From: Calliopum simillimum
Taxonomy: Eukaryota > Arthropoda > Insecta > Diptera > Lauxaniidae
Length of the DNA: 64,000 nucleotides
Direction: 5' to 3'
Assembly: GCA_951812925.1 (NCBI GenBank)
Contig: OX638369.1
Span: 20,179,329 to 20,243,328 of the forward strand
The notes under the pieces are model-generated. The model was not told where the DNA came from. It ran no database searches and saw only the letters and a program-made list of their open reading frames with translations. Within the stretch, counting starts at the first letter, position 1. Each line of letters opens with the position of its first letter. Shown here one piece after another: positions 56,496 through 64,000 of this stretch. A program made the translations under genes and the position numbers.

Positions 56496-57203
56496 TATCA
56501 TTGGGCGTAACAAATTGTCTCCTTATTCATTACAATTGAACCAGAAAAAGGTCAATTGTCTCCTTATGCATTACATTCGAACCAGAAAAAGGCAAACTTT
56601 TTTTTTTTATTTCATTAATAAATTTCAACAAATTTAATTTGAAATTCAAATTCAGAGTCGAATGTGCTAAAGAGTTTGTTATATGTTTCTAAGCAATGTG
56701 TTTCGGGTTCAAACCTCAGTGTGGATGAAAATTTTTTTATTAATTTTTTATTATTTTATACCTCGGCTACGTTGGGCATATGTTTAATTTTTTGCACCGA
56801 AGACTTTTTAGACGAATTGTGTACAAATTAATAGAAATTTAAAAATTGGAATTGAAAATCACCAATTGGAGGATTTGAACCTAGACCTCTCCACGCTGCG
56901 CAAATCACTAGACCAATACACTATCATTTGCTCTTCTTCACAATCGACAAGCTGCCAAACAGTACGTAGTCAGTAATGTTATAAGTAAATATAATCGATA
57001 CATATTTGGATCACTTTTGGTACTAATGACAGATAAAGCATTACATTTGGACCACTTTAAATACAATTGACCAACTTTTCATTTCATTTGGACCATTTTT
57101 GATACAATTGATAATTTAAGTGAATTTATTCTAGTTTAAGGTGTAGTACTTTATGAACTACTTACAAAAAAACTAGAGCAATGATTGGACTATTGAGACA
57201 ATT
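56496..57203. mobile_element. Family A element, copy 2, opposite orientation
   Basis: Inverse of 21505-22135 with many changes. Starts TCATTGGGCGTAACAAATTG. Contains the tRNA-like segments (+ about 56655-56720; - about 56870-56945 with perfect A box TAGTGTATTGG and B box GGTTCAAATCC). Reaches GACTATTGAGACAATT, where the copia element inserted; CAATTGACCCC continues after it at 60398. Copy 2 contains extra GGACCA...CAATTG sub-terminal repeats at 57030-57115. Confidence 0.65.
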
Positions 57204-57378
57204 TAATGAAAAACTAATAGTTTTATTAGAAAAGAAAAACGTTTATTCCAGAGAAGAATTAAAAATTGAATGAAAATTTTCTATATGACAGAAAACAATA
57301 AAACAATACAAGTTGAATACATAAAATATTATACAAGTAGAAATCAGTAGCAGGTTATAATTTTAACTAATTTCAATA
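57204..57378 (-). repeat. 3' LTR of the copia-type element
   Basis: 175 bp. On + it reads TAATGAAAAAC...TTTCAATA, so the ends are TA...TA with a 7-base imperfect inverted repeat (TAATGAA/TTCAATA) instead of TG...CA. Confidence 0.88.
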
Positions 57379-57389
57379 CTCCCATCAAA
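57379..57389 (-). other. Polypurine tract of the copia-type element
   Basis: On the minus strand, TTGATGGGAG touches the 3' LTR, the expected position for plus-strand priming. It is short and only partly purine. Confidence 0.55.
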
Positions 57390-57464
57390 TTAAAACCTTA
57401 TTGCATTTCAATTTTATGTAAAGTACATAATATAATTTGAATGAATATTTACTTGTTAATACAT

Positions 57465-57728
57465 TTAATTGGGAAACAAATGTACACCCAATTTTCTTCT
57501 TAAGTACTGCAACCTGTCTTTTGGAAGAGCTTTTGCAAATATATCAGCATATTGCTCCTTAGTGCAAACATAACTTAGATCTATTTCTTTTTCTTGAAAT
57601 TTTTCTTTGACAAATTTATATTTTATGTCAATATGCTTGCAGCGCTTGTGGTAGTCTATATTTTTGATGACTGTAATCGCACTTTGATTGTCGACGTTTA
57701 AGCATATTGAGTTTTGATTATATTCACT
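57465..57728 (-). pseudogene. C-terminal RNase H remnant of copia pol
   Basis: About 85 residues in frame, including LNVDNQSAITVIKN, HKRCKHIDIKYKFVKE and DIFAKALPKDRLQYLRRKLG, the standard end of copia-type RNase H. Everything between the integrase tail and this point is absent. The junction lies near 57720-57735, where the frame also changes. Confidence 0.85.
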
Positions 57729-58254
57729 TATGTTCAGTATAAGTATTCGGTATGTCAGAATGATCTTGATCTTTTTGCTGACACAAAAAAGAATTTGGTT
57801 CAAGTATTAACATTCTGGTTTTAGATCTGGTATTATAACCACCTTGAACTGCTTCGTTTTTTCTTTCAGAAATATCCGCAGAACCATCATCAGAATGAAA
57901 AGAATCATCACTTTCGCTAGCATCAGACATATTATTTATATTACTTTCTTCATTGATTTGTACATCTGAACTAGATGATTCTGTCTGCGTATTTATGTCC
58001 ACATTTTTAATTTTACCATCGGAATTATTTGACAGTGGTACCGTTACATACTTCCTTTTCAATGAATTTTCAAGAAATATAACATCTCTACTTATAACTA
58101 TTTTCTTTGATGTTGGATTGAAAAGTCTGTAACCTTTGGTATTCTCACAATAACCAATAAAAATAAATTTACTTGCCTTAGGGTCCAATTTCTGGCGTTT
58201 TTCTTTTGGCATATGGACCATAGCGTCACATCCAAAAATTTTAAAAATGTCCAA
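57729..58254 (-). pseudogene. Integrase C-terminal part of copia pol
   Basis: Starts with IFKIFGCDAMVHMPKEKRQK, the GKR-type segment of copia integrases (FIFIGYCENTKGYRLFNP, KIVISRDVIF). An acidic Ser/Asp-rich linker follows (about residues 95-130), then GYNTRSKTR. It is one base out of frame with the preceding gag-integrase frame because of a T-run change near 58244-58250. It breaks off at the large deletion just after DIPNTYTEHK. Confidence 0.85.
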
Positions 58255-60076
58255 TATCAGGTTTTCTTCCAGACCATTTCTCTTCAGGCGTTAAATATGA
58301 CAGTGCACTTGTTGGACAACGGTTAGTAATGTATGCAGCTGTTGATACTGCTTCTGCCCAATAATGTTTCTGTAAATTGGCATTAATTAGCATACAGCGT
58401 GCTCTTTCCATCAACGTGCGATTCATACGCTCGGCGAGGCCATTTTGCTGTGGTGTATATGGATTTGAGGTTTGATGTATGATTCCAGAATTCTTTAAAT
58501 AATCGGAGAACTCTTTACTCAAATACTCTCCACCATTATCGGTCCGAATACATTTTATTTTAAGGGTAAGCTGGTTTTCAGCTAAGGCTTTAAATTCTTT
58601 AAATTTAGTCAATACATCTGACTTATTAACTAGGAAATAAACGTATACTTTCCTGGTATAATCATCTGTGAAGGTAAGAAAATATTTAGCTCCACCCAAA
58701 GATTTCACTTCCATCGGTCCACAGACGTCAGAGTGTATCAACTCCAGAGGTTGCATGACACGGGAACCTCCTGTTGGAAACGGCAACCGGGGTTGTTTTC
58801 CTTCTTGACAAAATTCACAAATTATTTTATTTTTGTTTTTAATAAAATCAACTCCTTTGGTGCATTCTGTTAGTTTATTTAAGTCTTGCAGATTCAATTG
58901 TGCCATTCGCTGATGCCATGTATAATAATCAGACTCATTTGATTTACAGATGTATGCTGGTATACTATGCGTAACAAGCCGGTACATATTCTTAATGAGT
59001 TTTGCTGCAGCAACTTCTTTATTATCCTTATTGAATATTTTACAGCCACTTTTATTAAACTGTACAGAACATCCATTATTAATCATCTGACTAACAGATA
59101 AAAGATTGCTTGTCAATTCTGGTACATATAAGACATTTTTAACCTGAATGGTTTTTATGTTACCATCTTTTCCAACAACATTTATGTTTACTTTGCCCAC
59201 ACTTTTAACCGGAAGCATTTTATCATTGGCAATTCTAATACTTGCAATCGGAGGTGATGATTCATCATAGAGCCAGTCATGTTTCATTGTCATGTGCATG
59301 GATGCCCCTGAATCAATATACCAGCCACCATCATTGCTTGTTGTCGCTGAAAACACTGCAACGTATCCAGATTCCTTACTGGAACTTTGTTCCTTCTTGG
59401 ATTTGCAGTTCTTAGATATATGCCCATGTTTATTGCACTTGAAACACCGTGGGCCTTTGTACACTTTTTCAGTTTTCGGAGAACCATCTTTTACTTTGTT
59501 GCCATAATTTTTATTCACATAGAACGCAGCAGACCCGGAGCTCTTGACATCTTGCAGGAGCTTAGTCTTGATTGCATCAGAGGTTATCGGTACACCAGAA
59601 CTTTCTAACGCCATTATCATTGGCTTATAAACTTCGGGTAAGCCAGCTAAAAGTAGCGTACCTAGCCACTCATCATTTACAGCGAATGATATGTTTCTTA
59701 GTTTGTGTGCCGTTGACATGATTTTGTTTACATATTCCTCTATATTTTGGCAATTTTCTGATGTGGTAGTAATTAAGTCTTTCAACAAACCAACTCTGCG
59801 TGTTAATCCTTTATCATCGAACGCCTTGGCTAGATTTTCCCACACTTCCTTAGATGTTTTGGCTTCTTGTACATGCACATAATTGATGGGATCTATAAGT
59901 AGAATAATTTTTGCCTTGGCCTTCATGTCGAGCTTAGCATCAACATTCCCAGTTCCCTCAACACAACTCCATAATTCTTCGTGTTGGAGATATGTCTGAA
60001 TGGCAAACTTCCACGTGTTGTAGTTATCCCTTCCGATCAATTTTTCAATCATTGCTAGTGCATTGCTTGAAGACAT
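58241..60076 (-). pseudogene. Copia gag-protease-integrase core frame
   Basis: 611 residues open. Gag (about 1-200, starting MSSSNALAMIEKLIGRDNYN) is followed by zinc knuckle C211-x2-C214-x4-H219-x4-C224, protease DSGA at 255-258 and integrase. The integrase zinc-binding segment has H388, C420 and C423, but the second His position reads Gln in HQRMAQLN. The catalytic triad is D450, D513 and E549 (35 residues between the last two). It ends at a frameshift after KPDIGHF. In copia the polyprotein would continue through integrase to reverse transcriptase; here it does not. Gag and protease could still be made. Confidence 0.9.
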
Positions 60077-60206
60077 TTTCTTTTTTTTTTTTTTTTTTTT
60101 AAACTGAACTGAACTGAAGCTGAAACAAGATTTATTCTTCTTGAATAAGTTCTTAGATTTTTCTTCTAATACGTGATGGCCTTTTTTAATAATTGAGCAG
60201 ATTGAA
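60077..60206 (-). other. Short leader of the copia-type element
   Basis: A T20-type run directly before the gag ATG (an A run on the coding strand) and ACTGA repeats (about 60103-60120). No gene. Confidence 0.5.
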
Positions 60207-60222
60207 GTCTGGGCTCATAACC
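60207..60222 (-). other. Primer-binding site resembling an internal tRNA-iMet segment
   Basis: The element strand reads GGTTATGAGCCCAGAC directly after the LTR. It matches the complement of the anticodon stem-loop of initiator tRNA-Met with one change (GGTTATGGGCCCAG expected). Drosophila copia and 1731 are known to prime from this half-tRNA. Confidence 0.8.
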
Positions 60223-60397
60223 TAATGAAAAACTAATAGTTTTATTAGAAAAGAAAAACGTTTATTCCAGAGAAGAATTAAAAATTGAATGAAAATTTTC
60301 TATATGACAGAAAACAATAAAACAATACAAGTTGAATACATAAAATATTATACAAGTAGAAATCAGTAGCAGGTTATAATTTTAACTAATTTCAATA
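60223..60397 (-). repeat. 5' LTR of the copia-type element
   Basis: Base for base the same as 57204-57378 on reading. The element promoter is expected here on the minus strand; no TATA box is distinguishable from the AT-rich background. Confidence 0.88.
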
Positions 60398-60520
60398 CAA
60401 TTGACCCCATAAGTTTAAAAAAAAAATTCCCTAAAACGTTAGGGCCAAGAACGTTAGAGACCCAAGGAAATTTTTTTTGGAAAACAAGTCAGAAAATCAG
60501 ATTGAACCCCATATCTACTC

Positions 60521-60771
60521 ACACACAAAAAAATTAATGAAAAAATTCTTTAATTTGAGCCGAGAACAGCATTCATTGACCATATGAATCATTTCATAAA
60601 ATAAAAGAACGAAATTCATAAATTTTTTTATTTTTTGAAAAATAAAATAAAAATTTATGAATTCATTTCTTATGTATATTTTATGAAATGATTCATATAG
60701 TCAATGAATGCTATTCTCGGCTCAAATTCAATGAATTTTTTCATTAATTTTATGTTCTATTTTTTGTGTGC
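60521..60771. mobile_element. 250-bp hairpin MITE inside the family B right arm
   Basis: The arms mirror each other: ACACACAAAAAA, ATTAATGAAAAAATTC, TTTGAGCCGAGAA(C/T)AGCAT, TCATTGAC(C/T)ATATGAATCA and TTTCATAAAATA on the left; their inverses on the right, ending TTTTTTGTGTG. The loop is about 55 bp of A/T. No coding. Confidence 0.8.
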
Positions 60772-60870
60772 AGGGGAACATTTAAGACCACCTCAGATGA
60801 AAATTTTTGCTAGTATAGGCCTCCTCTATCACCTACAAGAAGCTTGATAAACTTAACGATTACACCCTTA

Positions 60871-61904
60871 ATCTCACAATTTCCCAAAATAATTCCTCAT
60901 ACTTTCGCCATCATAACCTGTATACGTACTGTACCTGATACAAATGTATACATTTTGATATATACCAAAATGTAATTTATGCCAATTGTAACAACGGAAG
61001 TCGGAATATAAAAAATTAACAGAAAAAAGAAATTAAAATTCGGCGATATCGGATGTACAACAGATCACCCTCTTCTCAAGCTTGGCTTTATTCTGGCAGC
61101 CGGTGATTTGGCATTCAATGTGTGTGACAGACTTCCTCCATACATCCTCGCCAGGATGACTATTAATGAGTGCAATGATGAAACAACAAAAACTATGGCA
61201 ACGGGTGGTGATGGTGGGCAAAAGCAACCCCCAGACAGGCAGCTTTAACTGTGCGGTACGGTGCGACGCCGACAGGGGCCTGCCGAACGCTATGATACGG
61301 ATGCGATGCAGAGATATGCAAATTAGATAAAAATTCGATGAAATCCTTTATTCGCATTCGCACATACAGACATATATACAAATATAACGAAATAAATAAA
61401 ATTGTAGGTAAAATACTCGTATGTATGTTTATATGTATGTGTACAACATATACACTTACAATAATATACATAAATCTACATTGTACCTACAGTATATCCA
61501 GATGATATAATAATGAAATGGGTGCTATTTGGATGATGGTGGTATTGTTGGTTGGGTGGCATTGCCCGGCGGTTAGTTGCCTAGTTGCGGAACGGAACTC
61601 AAAAGGGTTTCGATTTAATTTATAGAGAAAAAAAAGGGTGCACAATCTACTCGTTCATAGGTGGTTACTTCGCTGACATTCAATATGCAGTGTATCACCA
61701 CCATACATTTCGTTTGGAATTTAATTTCATTTGTAAAATGTAAAATGGCTGCAAGGATACAGATTATTTGTCTTTTTTATGTTTAAATTTCGGATATATT
61801 TGATTTATTTAGGATTTACAAAATACGGTTTTGTTTGCTGACCTTTGGTCAGTGGGAATAGTGACATTAATTTGAATTATAACTTTTTTGAAAAACTTTC
61901 ATAG
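60871..61904. other. No gene accepted
   Basis: Bases 61060-61310 are relatively GC-rich and non-repetitive. Frames there (64 and 92 codons, minus) have no recognisable motif. TATG/CATA-rich simple sequence lies at 61360-61490. Confidence 0.35.
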
Positions 61905-62720
61905 AAAAACTGGTGAAATGTGTCACATAAACTTTATTGGTTTGAGTCAACAGACACAACTATTGATGTTCTCGCAGTTTCTTTGTCCTTCATCCTTTAT
62001 AATATCCTTTTTAACTTTATGAAGCCTCGTGTAAGCTCTTTTTGTTATGTTATCCCAGTATCCCTCATGGTACCACTCCATAGACTTCATGCTGTACTGA
62101 ATTTTTTAGCTGCATTCATAAGTCTAATTATCGAAATTTCCTTTGAATAAAATAGATTTGGGTGTTTGATTCTATTTTGTACTAAATCAGATACGCGGTA
62201 GCTTATGTGGTCACAAATTTCTTTTGCTTATCGATCTTGACGACATCTTAGATAAAGCTCTTTATAAGGCCGAAAGAATTATTCGAAAATTTTTAACCAA
62301 AAATAAGACAAAATTCGACTAAGCATATGACATCTGCCTACAATCCGAACATTCAAATATGTAATATGAACCGGTTTCAATTATTAATGTCGAGGAGAGA
62401 AGTCATCTATGGTTTAAAGTAAAGTCCTTTCAGTTTCACATTTGTTCTTTGTAAAAATAGCCAATAAAGCAATAAGACCCGGAATGTTATCATTTGCAGA
62501 ATCATGCACGAATTTAACCCAATTGTGGAGAGCTAAGTACTTATATCTACTATCACTAACATTACTTGGTTCAACTCTATATTGAGCACTGGTTACAGCC
62601 GCCGCGAATCCGAAAGCCTCAGCAAACTTGGACCTCTGATGGGTTGCCAACTCCCACGTGGTACCAGAATTCATTGCGCAAGTATCGCCGTTTGTCGACT
62701 TTTGTGACTTGATAAAAAAA
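61905..62720 (-). pseudogene. Unrecognised decayed protein-coding relic
   Basis: On the minus strand, 62414-62674 opens 86 codons with protein-like composition (e.g. TTWELATHQRSKFAEAFGFA, LALHNWVKFVHDSANDN), and the same frame extends upstream without a stop to about 62715. Further downstream, 62091-62233 in another frame gives SYRVSDLVQNRIKHPNLF and ISIIRLMNAAKKFSTA. Then 61930-62090 continues with stops. The order and style suggest one protein broken by several stops and shifts. I do not recognise the family. A host pseudogene, a mobile-element protein or an integrated viral sequence are all possible. Confidence 0.35.
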
Positions 62721-64000
62721 ATGAATAAATCATTTCTTTACTTTTAAGTATCGATATATCAAGGGCTTATATTCAATACAATCTATCTACAAAAACACAA
62801 TTTTTCAGGAGAGCAAAAAAAGTGTTTTATTCGCTATTTTTTATAGCGAAGTACTACGATATTAATTAAAAAGGGCCACTAGATCCTACAAATAAAAAGA
62901 TTTTAAAAATTTTAGTTATTCGCGCTTGTATAGTAGATAGAGGATATTGCAATTCAAATATAATATAAAGTGCGTATTCAAACAAGCAGATAGAGCCTAT
63001 TGCACAATAATAAAACCAATTTTTTTATGAATTTGTTATTGATGGTTTATTAAAATTTATTAAAAACAGATGGTTTTTTAACAAAAGAAAATTCAATATG
63101 GGTTAGGCCTCAAAACAGTGATTTTTGCACTTCTAAGTAAGTAAATATAACTTAGGTTCCTTACATGATAGAAAAAAACCTAGTTCGGTTGCCATACAAA
63201 AATAGTGGACCACCCTTGCTCCTGGGTACATCTACTTTCTAGTAACTTGAGGTTCTTCATATAAAAATCTGAGCTCAGATTTCAGTTCTCATATTTTGCA
63301 TATTTTGCGTCTGGATCCCGCTCTAATATCCAGTTTCTTTTGATGTGTATATACAATTATGTTAATTTTCAAATTACGATAATTCATAAACGGTGAACTG
63401 CAAAATAAAAAGTGCAAAAATAATCACATGCTCAAAGCTGTCTGATTGTGATTGTGCGTGATCGGTTAATGCATGAAGCTTAACCGTTCACGTCTATTTT
63501 TAATCCCAGGCAGCCTAGTAATATTGTTGTTATCTGTACCAAATTTCATGCGTCTAGTCTTATCACTTTGGCCATAATCGTAACTTTAGCAGACAGACGC
63601 TCACATTTCCAAAAGGGCCAATCACGACTCAGCCGTGCCAGCAAGGGTCAACATAAGAACCTGAAAAAATCAGGAATATTTATATTTCGCATTTGGAGCC
63701 GATTGATGACCTCCGTCATGATCTTGTGTATAACGGCCATACAATAAATATAATAAAATTAAAAATCCTTCACATTTCACAAAATCGATTGCTGTAGATA
63801 GTGAATTTCTTTAAATGCAAAAAAGTAGCTCTGGAAGCAAATTTTTCGTTTGGAATTAGTCTCATAGATGACATTTTACTCAATGAAGGGTTTACCATCA
63901 AAAAATAATTTTTGTAAAAATTGTAGATAGAGGGTATTGAATGTAAGCCGTCGAATATACTTGCTACTTTTCATGCAATTCATGATATGGATGATGATAA
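62721..64000. other. No gene seen; repeat fragments
   Basis: Bases 63240-63320 match the repeat at 1.98-2.05 kb. Bases 63560-63660 include 'agcagacagacgctcacatt' and 'cagccgtgccagcaagggtc'. The right edge is GAT-rich. Confidence 0.45.

Larger units (their letters stand above)
57204..60397 (-). mobile_element. Copia-type (Ty1/copia) element lacking reverse transcriptase, minus strand
   Basis: Two 175-bp LTRs, identical on reading, bound 3194 bp. CAATT is duplicated outside (57199-57203, 60398-60402). Minus-strand order is 5' LTR, primer site, gag, protease, integrase, then only the C-terminal tail of RNase H, polypurine tract and 3' LTR. Reverse transcriptase and most of RNase H are missing (roughly 500 residues judged against ordinary copia proteins). 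Identical LTRs indicate recent insertion, so this defective copy probably used enzymes from intact relatives. Confidence 0.9.
55668..60870. mobile_element. Family B foldback element, interrupted by nested insertions
   Basis: Ends are TAGGGTGTAATCG at 55668-55680 and the inverted CGATTACACCCTTA at 60857-60870. The left arm (to about 56095) and right arm (56110-56385 plus 60413-60870) mirror each other. Shared pairs include GAGGTGATAGAGG, CAAAACTTTT..., GGCGGCCATTTT-type words near 55978 and 56250, and GGAATTAAAGG around the centre near 56105. The right arm holds family A copy 2 (with a copia inside) and, separately, a 250-bp hairpin. Removing the insertions leaves about 930 bp. No transposase. 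Confidence 0.7.

Overview
The window reads as AT-rich, repeat-saturated dipteran DNA. The (CAG/CAA)n and (CTG/TTG)n microsatellites, the dispersed repeat carrying a CAGACAGACGGACATGGC motif, a copia-type element primed on an internal tRNA-iMet site, a 17.6/297-type tRNA-Ser-primed gypsy-like element and a DD41D ('rosa'-type) mariner together suggest a higher fly, with a tephritid-like acalyptrate most plausible. The species assignment is inference. No complete host gene is visible. The only host-gene candidates are a possible exon at the left edge (2-151, followed by GTAAGT) and an unrecognised decayed coding relic near 62 kb (minus strand).

Layout. 1-14 kb: mostly non-coding, with old repeat fragments, a Helitron-like relic, a palindromic GGACATAATCCCC cluster (3.2 kb), a ~300-bp tandem duplication (5.3-5.9 kb), a 70-bp TTAA-flanked MITE (7.08 kb) and a decayed DNA element (12.7-13.7 kb). 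14-16.4 kb: a mariner deletion derivative with ~107-bp terminal inverted repeats, then a 1.5-kb modular foldback element. 18.7-22.1 kb: a degenerate tandem array split by a 2.1-kb inverted-repeat element with a recoverable ATAT target duplication, then a ~640-bp element carrying two facing tRNA-like segments (family A). 24.0-36.18 kb: a complete minus-strand Ty3/gypsy element with 764-bp LTRs, CTGT target duplication, tRNA-Ser primer site, polypurine tract, gag and pol, but no recognisable env. 36.3-37.6 kb: a DD41D mariner with TA duplication and one premature stop. 38-39.3 kb: CCTGTCAAA satellite. 41.7-45.95 kb: a minus-strand CR1/jockey-type LINE with both ORFs open. 46-47.2 kb and 51.2-52.3 kb: related ~40-bp satellite arrays plus a ~120-bp array. 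47.2-48.2 kb: a broken mariner. 49.8-50.7 kb: a 920-bp palindromic MITE with TA duplication. 54.5-55.25 kb: another inverted-repeat element beside a 200-N assembly gap. 55.67-60.87 kb: a nested stack, in which a large foldback (family B) is interrupted by family A, which is interrupted by a reverse-transcriptase-deleted copia element; a 250-bp hairpin MITE sits in the same arm.

How the parts relate. The coding content belongs almost entirely to mobile elements. gag and pol of the gypsy-like element are complete and its LTRs nearly identical, so it looks recent and possibly autonomous. The LINE is open throughout but has an altered endonuclease motif. The copia copy has identical LTRs yet lacks reverse transcriptase, so it probably moved using proteins supplied in trans. 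The mariners range from nearly intact to remnants. Target duplications allow several insertions to be ordered.
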